A DNA stretch of 64,000 nt from Ascidiaceihabitans donghaensis (GTDB lineage Bacteria; Pseudomonadota; Alphaproteobacteria; Rhodobacterales; Rhodobacteraceae), in assembly GCF_900302465.1 (NCBI RefSeq), contig NZ_OMOR01000001.1, positions 1-64,000 of the forward strand, in the 5' to 3' direction. Positions 29,526 through 37,786 of the stretch are shown here, one piece after another; positions within the stretch are counted from its first letter, which is position 1; each line of letters opens with the position of its first letter. The notes under the pieces are model-generated. The model did not search any database, was not told the DNA's origin, and saw nothing but the letters and a program-made list of their open reading frames with translations. The position numbers were made by a program, and so were the translations under genes.

Positions 29526-29581
29526 GGGGGCGCTGCCCCCGGTGCTTCGCACCTCCCCCGAGGTTTATTTGGCGAGATGAA
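29526..29581 (+). repeat. Dispersed hairpin element, copy f; likely tdh terminator
   Basis: Begins about 38 bases after the tdh stop. Hairpins GGGGGC/GCCCCC and GGTGC/GCACC are followed by CCCCCGAGGTTTATTTGGCG. It shares the GAGGTTTA variant of the core with copy g. Confidence 0.8.
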
Positions 29582-30308
29582 GAGGGATCAAAGCGTCACG
29601 TCCAGTGGATGCTAGACGGTATACCGCGTCATTTTCGAAGACCGCGGCTGTCAGCGGTTTGCCATAGCCTGCCCCGCTGTCGAGGTTCACACGATTGCCG
29701 TAATGTGTGGCCTGGGACACCGGTGTGTGCCCATGCACGATGATTTTGGGGTGCGGGTCTTGGTGGTTGTGAAATTCTTGGCGCACCCACATCAGGTCGA
29801 ATTCACTTTGTTCGTTCAGTGCAACCCCGGGGATGATCCCAGCATGTGCGAAGAACAGGTTTTCTGTTTCGTAACTCATTTGGAGATTGTTCAGGAAATC
29901 GACATGTGATTGCGGCACAGCCTCCAAAGCTTCTGCGTGAATGTGGGTCATGCGCCGCTTACCATCGGCATCCACCCCGTAGGACCCCAATGTTGTATCC
30001 CCACCCAGACGAGGATGCAGCCAATGCAATTCCGCAGGCAGAAAGGGTTCATGTTGCGGCGGGATTTGCATGAACTTCCAGAACATATCGTCGTGGTTGC
30101 CCTTCAGCAGGGTCCAATTGCGCCCTTGCGCTTGGCCTTCCATCAGAAACTCAATCACGCTGCGGCTGTCGGGGCCACGGTCCGTGTAATCCCCCAGAAA
30201 AACGATTTTGGCATCCTGTCCGCCATCTGCCTCGATAAGCGCAATAGCACGATGCAGTTCGGCCAATTGACCGTGGATATCGCCAATGGCGTAGATGGGA
30301 TTTGTCAT
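29565..30308 (-). CDS. Calcineurin-like serine/threonine-type metallophosphatase
   Basis: A 247-residue dinuclear-metal phosphatase. All metal-site blocks are present: AIGDIHGQ, FLGDYTDRGPDS, LKGNHDDMFW, FFAHAGIIPG and IVHGHTPV. Related proteins act on phosphoproteins or on diadenosine polyphosphates; the substrate here is unknown. The ATG at 30308 is chosen because it begins directly before the first metal block. It is the last gene of the serC-serA-stf0 strand, 72 bp after the sulfotransferase. The repeat element overlaps its 3' end. Confidence 0.88.
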   Translation of the reverse strand: MTNPIYAIGDIHGQLAELHRAIALIEADGGQDAKIVFLGDYTDRGPDSRSVIEFLMEGQAQGRNWTLLKGNHDDMFWKFMQIPPQHEPFLPAELHWLHPRLGGDTTLGSYGVDADGKRRMTHIHAEALEAVPQSHVDFLNNLQMSYETENLFFAHAGIIPGVALNEQSEFDLMWVRQEFHNHQDPHPKIIVHGHTPVSQATHYGNRVNLDSGAGYGKPLTAAVFENDAVYRLASTGRDALIPLHLAK

Positions 30309-30380
30309 AGCAACCTGACTGGGAATCATACGTTTAATAGTGATGCACATACTGTGCCTAAGAACCCGTTGCGAGTGGAT

Positions 30381-31118
30381 TCACACGCCACTGGCTGAGA
30401 ACCTGGCGATCCATTCCTTGTTCGTATCATCCGACAGCTGCTGGGTTGCGGGCGTAAGGTTTAACGCGGCCTTCATGTCCAACCCCAAGTCACCCAGAAT
30501 TTCACCAACCACAGCGCATGGATTTTCCGACAGTGCATCATAGCCAATGTACAAAGGATCTATGTTTTCTGCCGCGAACCATGTCTTCCAGGCCACATCT
30601 TGGGCGACAAGATTGGACAGTTCTGTCGCGATCTTTGTTTCATCGTATTGTGGTGGTTTCGCTGCGGCCAGCCTTTCCCTTTCCGATCCGTCGGCATTGC
30701 GATGCCACAGACCGCTTTGATCGGCCCGTGCCAAGGATACGGCCTGCGCCACTTTGTCAAACCTTGTAAGAAACAGAAATCTTGTGCGCCCAAATGCACT
30801 TGCGATCCGTTCGGCGTCTGTGGCTTTTGTTGGGAAGAGCGTTTTTAGCTGCTCAGCCCAAAATCCGAAACTGTGGCGTTGCATCCTGATCCCCGAAATG
30901 TTCGATCCAGCCATTCCGAGGTTACGTGCGCAAGCCATGATTTTTCTTGGATGTGTATCGCTGGGAAGGCCTAGACCGGCGCACCACTTCTTAAGGGAAG
31001 GTTGGTGGAAATAGCTTTGAGGTGCACCCGCCACTTTGGACTGCTCAAGCAACGCACAAAGCATTGTGCTGCCGCTGCGTGGCGTGGTGCACATAATGTA
31101 GCTGTCATAGTCAGGCAT
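30381..31118 (-). CDS. Stf0-family sulfotransferase
   Basis: PAPS-dependent sulfotransferase resembling the Stf0 family, first known for trehalose sulfation in mycobacteria. The 245-residue protein has the PAPS 5'-phosphosulfate loop CTTPRSGSTMLCALL at about residues 10-24, the hydrophobic FHQPSLKKW, and a 3'-phosphate-type segment FLFLTRFDKVAQAVSLARA. The acceptor cannot be told from sequence; a carbohydrate or lipid is possible. The ATG at 31118 is chosen; a TTG 15 bases upstream is possible. It starts 36 bp after the serA stop and is probably cotranscribed. Confidence 0.87.
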   Translation of the reverse strand: MPDYDSYIMCTTPRSGSTMLCALLEQSKVAGAPQSYFHQPSLKKWCAGLGLPSDTHPRKIMACARNLGMAGSNISGIRMQRHSFGFWAEQLKTLFPTKATDAERIASAFGRTRFLFLTRFDKVAQAVSLARADQSGLWHRNADGSERERLAAAKPPQYDETKIATELSNLVAQDVAWKTWFAAENIDPLYIGYDALSENPCAVVGEILGDLGLDMKAALNLTPATQQLSDDTNKEWIARFSASGV

Positions 31119-31154
31119 GGGCGCGATCTTCAAATGAACGCGCCCATGTTGGAT

Positions 31155-32750
31155 TTAGGCCACGTCGAAGGCAAGTCGTTTGACTTGGGTAAACATGCCT
31201 GTGGTTTCCAACGCATCCACCACTTTTGGTTCAATCGCGTGATCAATGTAGAGAAGCGCAATTGCCTCACCGCCCACGTCGTTCCGACCCAGCGTAAAGT
31301 TTGCGATGTTTACGCCATTTTTGCCCATGGTGTTCCCAAGGACACCGATGATACCCGGCACGTCTTCGTTTGTGGTGTAAAGCATGTTCGCCCCGATCTC
31401 GGCGTCTATGTTGATGCCTTTGATCTGGATGAAGCGTGGTTTGCCATCCGAGAACACCGTGCCTGCGACGGAGCGTTCGCGTTTGTCTGTCACCACCGTC
31501 ACTTTGATGTAGCCGTCAAACACGCCGGATTTGTCCTGATTTGTGGTGCTGACCTGAATGCCGCGTTCTTTGGCGATCACGGGTGCGCTGACCATATTCA
31601 CGTCTGGGTTCGCGCGTTTCATGATCCCTGCGACCACACCGCAGTTCAGCGCGGCGAGGTTCATTTCGGACACAACACCATCATAGAGAATGTTGATCGC
31701 CTTGATCGGCTCGTCCGTCATTTGCCCGATGAACGATCCAAGGTGGCCTGCGAGAGACACCCATGGCCCCATGACTTTGGCTTCTTCGGCGGTCACGGAC
31801 GGCATGTTCAGAGCGTTTTCAACGGCCCCTGTCAGCAGGTAGTTGGCCATTTGGTCCGCGACTTGCAGGGCGACGTTTTCCTGCGCTTCGGTCGTTGCCG
31901 CGCCCAAATGCGGGGTGCAGACGACGTTGGGCAAGTGGAACAGCGGGTTTTCGTTGGCAGGTTCTCTGGCAAAGACGTCAAAGGCGGCACCGGCGACGTG
32001 GCCTGATTTGAGCGCCTCGGCCAATGCTTCTTCATCCACAAGGCCGCCACGCGCACAGTTGACGATGCGCACACCTTTTTTGGTTTTGGCAATATTTTCC
32101 TTGCTGAGGATGTTGGCGGTTTGGTCGGTAAACGGCACGTGCAGGGTGATGAAATCTGCCTTAGCCAGCAATTCGTCCAATTCGACTTTTTCGACGCCCA
32201 TTTTCTTGGCCTTTTCTTCGCCAAGGAAGGGATCATAGGCCATGACTTTCATCTTCAGACCACGTGCGCGGTCACACACGATGCCGCCGATGTTGCCTGC
32301 GCCGATCACGCCAAGGGTTTTACCGGTCAGCTCGACCCCCATGAATTTGGATTTCTCCCATTTGCCTGCGTGTGTGGATTCGGAGGCTTCGGGGATTTGA
32401 CGCGCCACGGCGAACATCATCGCGATGGCGTGTTCTGCCGTTGTGATCATGTTGCCGAAGGGCGTGTTCATCACGATGATGCCCTTTTTCGACGCGGCCT
32501 CTTTGTCGATATTGTCGGTGCCGATACCTGCGCGCCCGATGACTTTGAGGTTGTCCGCCGCCGCGATAATTTTCTCGGTCACTTTGGTGGCGGAGCGGAT
32601 GGCGAGGCCGTCGTAGTTGCCGATGATTTCGGCCAGTTTGTCTTTGTCCTTGCCCACGTCGGGTTGGAAATCGACGTCGATGCCGCGGTCTTTGAAGATT
32701 TGCACAGCCGCTTCGCTGAGTTTGTCGGAAATGAGTACTTTGGGGGCCAT
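31155..32750 (-). CDS. serA: D-3-phosphoglycerate dehydrogenase
   Basis: First step of serine synthesis: oxidises 3-phosphoglycerate to phosphohydroxypyruvate with NAD. The 531-residue protein is the long type. It has the catalytic domain with GRAGIGTDNID, the Rossmann motif GVIGAGNIGGIV, NCARGGLVDEEAL, TPHLGAATTEAQ, an intervening domain and a C-terminal ACT domain (YTTNEDVPGIIGVLGNTMGK). The ACT domain suggests serine feedback. The ATG at 32750 starts MAPKVLISDKL; the upstream extension of the frame has no homology. It follows serC by 100 bp containing a hairpin element. Confidence 0.97.
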   Translation of the reverse strand: MAPKVLISDKLSEAAVQIFKDRGIDVDFQPDVGKDKDKLAEIIGNYDGLAIRSATKVTEKIIAAADNLKVIGRAGIGTDNIDKEAASKKGIIVMNTPFGNMITTAEHAIAMMFAVARQIPEASESTHAGKWEKSKFMGVELTGKTLGVIGAGNIGGIVCDRARGLKMKVMAYDPFLGEEKAKKMGVEKVELDELLAKADFITLHVPFTDQTANILSKENIAKTKKGVRIVNCARGGLVDEEALAEALKSGHVAGAAFDVFAREPANENPLFHLPNVVCTPHLGAATTEAQENVALQVADQMANYLLTGAVENALNMPSVTAEEAKVMGPWVSLAGHLGSFIGQMTDEPIKAINILYDGVVSEMNLAALNCGVVAGIMKRANPDVNMVSAPVIAKERGIQVSTTNQDKSGVFDGYIKVTVVTDKRERSVAGTVFSDGKPRFIQIKGINIDAEIGANMLYTTNEDVPGIIGVLGNTMGKNGVNIANFTLGRNDVGGEAIALLYIDHAIEPKVVDALETTGMFTQVKRLAFDVA

Positions 32751-32777
32751 GGGTTTGGTCCTTGTGTCAGATGTGTT

Positions 32778-32830
32778 TGGGGCTCTGCCCCCGGCCTGCG
32801 GCCTCCCCCGAGGTTTAACCTGCGAGATGA
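32778..32830 (+). repeat. Dispersed hairpin element, copy g
   Basis: Hairpins GGGGC/GCCCC and GGCC/GGCC, then CCCCCGAGGTTTAACCTGCG. It lies between serC and serA but reads in the opposite sense to them. It is one of three copies that break the orientation rule. Confidence 0.75.
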
Positions 32831-32850
32831 AGCGGATCGGGGGCAGAGAA

Positions 32851-33990
32851 TTAACCGTTGATTTCTTGGTCGAAGGCGTAGGCGAGCCATGGCAGCATCG
32901 CTTCGATGTCTGCTGTTTCCACCGTGGCCCCGCACCAAATCCGCAGACCTGCTGGCGCATCGCGGTAGGCGCCGACGTCAAGCGCTACGTTTTCGTCTGC
33001 AAGCCGTTTTGCAATAGCTTTGGCGAAGGCTGGTCCGTCTGTGATCCGGTCATCCGTGAACTTCAAGCATACGGATGTGTTGGACCGTGTCGCGGGATCA
33101 TTGGCGAGGAAATCGATCCAATCGTTGTTTTCAACAAACTGCGTGATCGCTGCCGTGTTGGCGTCTGCGCGTGCGATCAGCCCTTTGAGCCCGCCCACAG
33201 ACCGCGCCCAATCCAGCGCAAACAGGTAATCCTCGACCGCCAGCATAGAGGGCGTATTGATGGTTTCGCCTTTGAAGATGCCCTCGATCAGCTTGCCGCC
33301 TTTGGTCAGGCGGAAGATTTTTGGCAAAGGCCATGCGGGTGTGTAGTTTTCGAGGCGCTCCACGGCGCGAGGGCTTAGGATCAGCATGCCGTGCGCCGCT
33401 TCGCCGCCCAGCACTTTTTGCCAAGAGAACGTGGTAACGTCGAGCTTGTCCCACGGCAGGTCCATCGCGAAGGCCGCCGACGTGGCGTCGCACAATGTCA
33501 AACCTTTGCGGTCTGCCGGGATTGCATCCCCGTTTGGCATACGCACGCCGGATGTGGTGCCGTTCCATGTAAAGCAGACATCGTTGTCGTAGTTCAGCGC
33601 GCCCATATCGACGATTTCGCCGTAATCGGCGGTGTGTGTTGTCGCCTCGATCTTCAGCTGTTTGACCACGTCTGTGACCCACCCCGCGCCGAAGCTTTCC
33701 CAAGCCACCATTTGCGCAGGGCGTTCGCCCAGCAGCGACCACATGGCCATTTCATAGGCGCCCGTGTCAGAGGCTGGTACGATGCCGATTTTATAGTCCG
33801 CAGGCACGCCGAGAATCTCGCGTGTCTCTTCGATCGCGGCCAGCAGTTTGGCTTTGCCAACTGCGGCGCGGTGCGAACGGCCAAGCGGCGCGTCGGACAG
33901 TTTTGCCAGATCATGTGTGGGGGGTTTGGCGCAGGGGCCAGAAGAAAAACGCGGATTAGCCGGCCGCGCTGCCGGTTGTTCAATAGCCAT
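32851..33990 (-). CDS. serC: Phosphoserine aminotransferase
   Basis: Second step of serine synthesis, PLP-dependent. The 379-residue protein has [25 protein letters not shown], the [13 protein letters not shown] block, and the PLP lysine in [17 protein letters not shown]. This is the alphaproteobacterial class of SerC. The ATG at 33990 begins [20 protein letters not shown] structured leader precedes it. It is divergent from serB and upstream of serA. Confidence 0.96.
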   Translation of the reverse strand: MAIEQPAARPANPRFSSGPCAKPPTHDLAKLSDAPLGRSHRAAVGKAKLLAAIEETREILGVPADYKIGIVPASDTGAYEMAMWSLLGERPAQMVAWESFGAGWVTDVVKQLKIEATTHTADYGEIVDMGALNYDNDVCFTWNGTTSGVRMPNGDAIPADRKGLTLCDATSAAFAMDLPWDKLDVTTFSWQKVLGGEAAHGMLILSPRAVERLENYTPAWPLPKIFRLTKGGKLIEGIFKGETINTPSMLAVEDYLFALDWARSVGGLKGLIARADANTAAITQFVENNDWIDFLANDPATRSNTSVCLKFTDDRITDGPAFAKAIAKRLADENVALDVGAYRDAPAGLRIWCGATVETADIEAMLPWLAYAFDQEING

Positions 33991-34306
33991 TGATGCTACC
34001 CTTACAGATAAATGCCCTTCGTTGGGGAAGGGTGTCCCACGTGTGGGGATACGCCTGTGCTTTCGGAGGAGCAACAGCAAAATGTAACAAATCCGACACT
34101 TAACGCTTTCGTCACGACGTAAAATGGAGTCAATCGGAAACGCCGGTCACTGTGAGTATCGTTTCAAATCCATTGTTTTGGTGGCGCATCTATTCTTTAG
34201 AAATTGGCGACCTCGCCATATGTCTGGTGCCTTAATCTGGCGCCCTAACTGGTAAAGTGTACTTTGATGCGCTACGTCGGCTGCGACTTTGCGCATCGGA
34301 GATCCC
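33991..34306. other. 316-bp divergent serC/serB control region
   Basis: No gene seen. It contains the serC leader hairpins near its left end, the promoters of both transcription units, and the CGGAGA ribosome site of serB at its right end. I saw no repeat element or obvious operator in the middle. Confidence 0.6.
34012..34050 (-). promoter_or_regulatory. Two-hairpin leader of serC, candidate serC RNA motif
   Basis: On the minus strand, 21-60 bases before the serC ATG, there are two adjacent hairpins: CCCAC/GTGGG (34036-34047) and CCCTTC/GAAGGG (34015-34032). The second is not followed by a T-run. A conserved RNA structure called the serC motif is known from alphaproteobacterial serC leaders. 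Position and two-hairpin form fit, but I cannot run a covariance model. Confidence 0.55.
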
Positions 34307-35191
34307 ATGTTTGTTGCCACACTTCTGACCTCACCTGTTTCGCCCACCTTGGACCCGGCTTTGATCGAAAGCCTGCGCAATGCTTGGGGCGGTGGCGATG
34401 CGGTTTGGTTGTCCCCGGATGAGGCGGCGGAGTTCACTTTGCCTGTCGTGCCCGACAACCAATGGGATGTGTGGGCGGATGTTCAGGGCCTTGGCGTTGA
34501 CTTAATCGTTCAACCTTTGGAGGGACGTCGCAAAAGCATGCTGTTGGCCGACATGGACAGCACGATGATCCAGCAAGAATGCATTGACGAGCTGGCGGAT
34601 GAGGCAGGCGTTGGCGCCCGTGTCAAAGACATTACGGCACGGGCGATGAACGGTGAGTTGGACTTTGACGGGGCCTTGCGCGAACGCGTTGGTTTGCTGA
34701 AAGGTTTACCGGAAAGCGTGATTGAGACCGTCTTGGCCCAGCGCATTACCTTGATGCCGGGCGGGGATACGTTGCTGGCCACGATGAAGGCAGCCGGCGG
34801 CTATGCGGCTTTGGTGTCAGGTGGGTTTACGGCGTTTACATCATCCGTCGCAGCGCAACTGGGGTTTGATGAGAATCGCGCCAACACGCTTGTGGTTGAA
34901 GACGGTTTCCTGACGGGAGACGTCGGCCTGCCAATCCTTGGGAAACAAGCAAAAGTCGATGCCCTTGAGCAGATAACCGCACGTTTGGGATTGGCTGAAG
35001 CTGACGTGCTTGCGGTCGGGGACGGGGCCAATGATTTGGGCATGTTGCACCGTGCGGGCACAGGGGTGGCCTTACATGCCAAGCCAGCTGTTGCGGCAGA
35101 ATGTGACGTGCGTATCAACTTTGGCGACCTGACTGCTTTGTTGTTTTTGCAAGGTTTTGCCCGCTCTGATTTTGCAGGTGCTGCAAAATAG
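34307..35191 (+). CDS. serB: Phosphoserine phosphatase
   Basis: Last step of serine synthesis, a HAD-family phosphatase. The 294-residue protein has an N-terminal regulatory part (about 1-75) and then the HAD core: DMDSTMIQQECIDELAD (nucleophile Asp in DMDST), VSGGFTAFTS, LGKQAKVDALE, and GDGANDLGMLHRAGTGVALHAKP. The ATG at 34307 is chosen because CGGAGA lies six bases upstream. It is divergent from serC-serA, so the full phosphorylated serine pathway is clustered here. Confidence 0.96.
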   Translation: MFVATLLTSPVSPTLDPALIESLRNAWGGGDAVWLSPDEAAEFTLPVVPDNQWDVWADVQGLGVDLIVQPLEGRRKSMLLADMDSTMIQQECIDELADEAGVGARVKDITARAMNGELDFDGALRERVGLLKGLPESVIETVLAQRITLMPGGDTLLATMKAAGGYAALVSGGFTAFTSSVAAQLGFDENRANTLVVEDGFLTGDVGLPILGKQAKVDALEQITARLGLAEADVLAVGDGANDLGMLHRAGTGVALHAKPAVAAECDVRINFGDLTALLFLQGFARSDFAGAAK

Positions 35192-35239
35192 TGCATTTTA
35201 TGATATCCTCGGTTCAAGAGCCGAAGAAGGGAACACGAA

Positions 35240-35548
35240 ATGCCAAAATTCCTGCTTGCTTACCATGGCGGTGGAATGCCGGAAACCGAGGAAGAAGGGG
35301 CCAAAGCCATGGCCCTTTGGCAAGCGTGGTTTGAAAAGGATGGACCGGCCTTTGTTGACGGGGGAAACCCTGTAGGCCTGTCCAAGACTGTCAGCGCAAG
35401 TGGTGTGGCCAATGATGGGGGCGCCAACCCTGTGTCAGGCTATTCGATCATTCAAGCCGACGACATGGCAAGCGCTTTGTCTGTAGCCAAAGGTTGCCCG
35501 ATGGTTGTGGACGGGTCCGGGTCTTGTGAAGTCCGCCGAGATTGTTGA
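35240..35548 (+). CDS. YCII-related small protein, C-terminus probably frameshifted
   Basis: A 102-residue protein of the YCII/DGPF type: MPKFLLAYHGGGMPETEEEG, WFEKDGPAFVDGGNPVGLSK, NPVSGYSIIQADDMASALSV. Members usually end with a Glu/Val-rich strand. Here the last residues read SCEVRRDC, but removing one C from the GTCCGCCG segment near 35530 would give SCEVAEIVELG before a stop. This suggests a one-base insertion or a sequencing error. The gene is 48 bp after serB on the same strand. Function unknown. Confidence 0.8.
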   Translation: MPKFLLAYHGGGMPETEEEGAKAMALWQAWFEKDGPAFVDGGNPVGLSKTVSASGVANDGGANPVSGYSIIQADDMASALSVAKGCPMVVDGSGSCEVRRDC

Positions 35549-35560
35549 GTTAGGGTAGGC

Positions 35561-35602
35561 TGGGGGCTTTGCCCCCAGACCCCGAAAATATTTGTTGCGA
35601 AG
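35561..35602 (+). repeat. Dispersed hairpin element, copy h
   Basis: Twelve bases after the YCII-like stop: hairpin CTGGGGGC/GCCCCCAG with loop TTT, then ACCCCGAAAATATTTGTTGCG. It is oriented as a terminator of the YCII-like gene, between convergent genes. Confidence 0.75.
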
Positions 35603-35608
35603 AGATCC

Positions 35609-36589
35609 CTAGAGCAGTTTTGGAGCTGCTCTGAGCGTTCCGGTTTTTAGTCCTGCAAAATTGGTGATCGGGGCGTTGAGGTATTTCATCGTTTCCGGAT
35701 GTTCAGGGTCAAGCACACCTAACTTCACAAGGATCGCCGCGATGGCACATTCGCTGGCGCGGGTGGCACCGTCGATGATTTTGAGGGCAACGCCGAGTTT
35801 CTTTTCGGGAATGATCGCGATGAAGAAGGCTTCGGCCCCTGTTTTTATCGCAACTTTTCCTTGCATAGCCCGCATCAGGTTTGTGCAAGCGCGACCTTCC
35901 CCTGCAACCAATTCGGGGTGGGCCATCATGGCGCTGCGCAGACGTTCTTCGGGGCTACCGGTCGGCGCTGCTGCGAAATGCGCCATGGCCCTTGCCATAC
36001 CGTGTAGCGTTGTGGCGTAGTTGGGCGCAGAGCATCCATCAATTCCGTACCCCGGTGACGTGACTTGCGTCAGGGTTTCGTAAATATCGAGGCATGCTTT
36101 TTGCACCGGGTGGTCGGGATCAACGTAGTCGGGACCCGCTTTGAGGTGTTGTGTGAGCGTCAGAAACCCTGCGTGTTTACCTGAGCAATTGTTGTGGATA
36201 CGGCAGGGACTTTGGTCTGTTTTTATCAGATCATCACGCGCTGGCACATCAGCAGGAATTTGAGGCCCGCAGCGGAATGCGTCGTCAACAAGGCCCAGCG
36301 CATCCAGCCATTTTCCAACGCGGTCTGTGTGGATTGCAGCCCCTTGATGCGAGGCACATGCCAGCGCCAACTGCTCTGACGTCAAGTTATAGGCATCTGC
36401 TGCGCCAGACTGGATCAATGGCAATGCCTGAATCATTTTGGACGACGATCTGGGCAGCACGACCGCCTCTGGATCACCCCATGCATGGGTGATTTGCCCC
36501 GCTTCATCGCAGACCACGGCATGACCGGAATGCACAGATTCAAGGAACGGACCCCGCCAAATTTCCGCCATTGGCACAGATTGCGTCAT
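35609..36589 (-). CDS. Asparaginase, Rhizobium etli (ReAV) type
   Basis: Hydrolyses L-asparagine to aspartate and ammonia. The 326-residue protein belongs to the class of the inducible rhizobial asparaginase, unrelated to the E. coli enzymes. It shows the catalytic Ser-x-x-Lys in LPRSSSKMIQAL, the zinc-site motif HNNCSGKHAGFL with Cys and Lys, and the second Cys in GYGIDGCSAPNY. The ATG at 36589 has a GAGGGG site upstream. It is divergent from the IalB gene and convergent with the YCII-like gene. Confidence 0.9.
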   Translation of the reverse strand: MTQSVPMAEIWRGPFLESVHSGHAVVCDEAGQITHAWGDPEAVVLPRSSSKMIQALPLIQSGAADAYNLTSEQLALACASHQGAAIHTDRVGKWLDALGLVDDAFRCGPQIPADVPARDDLIKTDQSPCRIHNNCSGKHAGFLTLTQHLKAGPDYVDPDHPVQKACLDIYETLTQVTSPGYGIDGCSAPNYATTLHGMARAMAHFAAAPTGSPEERLRSAMMAHPELVAGEGRACTNLMRAMQGKVAIKTGAEAFFIAIIPEKKLGVALKIIDGATRASECAIAAILVKLGVLDPEHPETMKYLNAPITNFAGLKTGTLRAAPKLL

Positions 36590-36764
36590 TTTTCCCCTCA
36601 CAACTTGGCGAATTCCTGCCAATCAGGCTTTCGCACGTCGCCAATTTCGCGCTAATGTGCCACTTGTCGAGAAGAATAGCGGCACTGGCAAGAGAGGGAT
36701 CGCAAATGATCTCCGGGCTTGTGTCGGAAAATTGAGGATTAGGTACAGTCTGGAGGCTGGACAG

Positions 36765-37295
36765 ATGGGAATTAAAACAATTTTTGCCGGGTTTGTGGCA
36801 GGTGCGGCGATGATCGCAACCAGTGCAGCGGCGCAAGATCAAAGTTCAAACCGCGTTGCGGCCAAAACCGACTGGAGCGTCTTTGTTGAAGACAATCCAA
36901 CCGAATGCTGGAGCGTGTCAACGCCCAAGGAAATCGTCAATTCGCGCGATGGGCGGGTTGTTGCCGCTGAGCGTAGCCAGATTTTGCTGATGGTGTTCTA
37001 TCGTCCAAGTGCGCAAGCCAAAGGGCAGGTTGCGTTCACGGGTGGCTATCCGTTTGCAAGCGGCAGCACGGTCAACATGAACATTTCCGGCAACGAGTTT
37101 GAATTGTTCACGGAAGGTGAGTGGGCGTGGCCTGCAAGTGCGGCGGATGATGCCAAGATCGTAACGGCGATGAAGCGCGGTGCCTCTGCGATTGTCACAG
37201 GTCGTTCTACCCGTGGCACAGTTACCAAGGACACGTTTTCGCTGCTGGGCTTTACAGCCGCTGTGGAAGACGCCGAAAAGCGCTGCGGCGGGTAA
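36765..37295 (+). CDS. IalB-family (invasion-associated locus B) periplasmic protein
   Basis: A 176-residue protein with a signal peptide (MGIKTIFAGFVAGAAMIATS, cleavage near AAAQ). The mature part has WSVFVEDNPTECWSVSTP, ILLMVFYRPSAQAKGQVAFTG and two cysteines, one near each end (TECW and RCGG), a pattern seen in IalB-like proteins. In Roseobacter relatives the family is periplasmic and of unknown function; the invasion name comes from Bartonella. A GGAG site precedes the ATG. Nine bases separate it from the next gene. Confidence 0.85.
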   Translation: MGIKTIFAGFVAGAAMIATSAAAQDQSSNRVAAKTDWSVFVEDNPTECWSVSTPKEIVNSRDGRVVAAERSQILLMVFYRPSAQAKGQVAFTGGYPFASGSTVNMNISGNEFELFTEGEWAWPASAADDAKIVTAMKRGASAIVTGRSTRGTVTKDTFSLLGFTAAVEDAEKRCGG

Positions 37296-37304
37296 CGCAG
37301 CCTT

Positions 37305-37715
37305 TTGGATTGGGTCAAGATCATACACATTCTTTGTGTGATGGGCTGGATGACGAGCATTTTTGCCGTCCCCCGCGCCCTGATCTATTGGAAGCGTGAA
37401 TTTGCCCGTCTCAATGAAGATGGGCCAACCGGGGATTTGACCTTTCGGCTATATCGCTTTTCCTCCGGGCTGGGCTTTATCGCGATTGGCACCGGATTGG
37501 TGCTGGGCTGGCATTGGGATTTCCAAACTTGGGTTTGGGTCAAGCTGGCTTTGGTCGCGGCTCTCGCCGTACATTACACAATGACTGGCCGCATGGTGCT
37601 GCGAGCGCGCAAAGGCGTGTTCCTTGAATCGGATCGCTATTTGCGGATTTTTAATGAGGTCAGTGTATTTGGCGTCATCGGTATCCTGTGGGTTGTTGTC
37701 ACAAAGCCGTTTTAA
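37305..37715 (+). CDS. HemJ/CopD-like four-helix membrane protein
   Basis: A 136-residue membrane protein with four hydrophobic segments and a TTG start. It shows features of the HemJ (UPF0093) family: a His near the start of helix 1 (VKIIHILCVMGWM), VPRALIYW, a conserved Lys in WVKLALVAALAVHY and the ending RIFNEVSVFGVIGILWVVVT. HemJ is a heme-dependent protoporphyrinogen oxidase; whether this paralogue does that is not shown. It is cotranscribed with the IalB gene, and its terminator overlaps the stop. Confidence 0.7.
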   Translation: MDWVKIIHILCVMGWMTSIFAVPRALIYWKREFARLNEDGPTGDLTFRLYRFSSGLGFIAIGTGLVLGWHWDFQTWVWVKLALVAALAVHYTMTGRMVLRARKGVFLESDRYLRIFNEVSVFGVIGILWVVVTKPF

Positions 37716-37730
37716 GGGCTTGGCCCTTTT
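37714..37730 (+). terminator. Intrinsic terminator after the HemJ-like gene
   Basis: Hairpin AAGGGC, TTG, GCCCTT, followed by TTAATTT. The left arm overlaps the TAA stop codon at 37713-37715. Confidence 0.7.
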
Positions 37731-37786
37731 AATTTGCGCCCATGATCCGATATAGGGCCTGAAACCCGCATTTAAGGATTCTTCCC

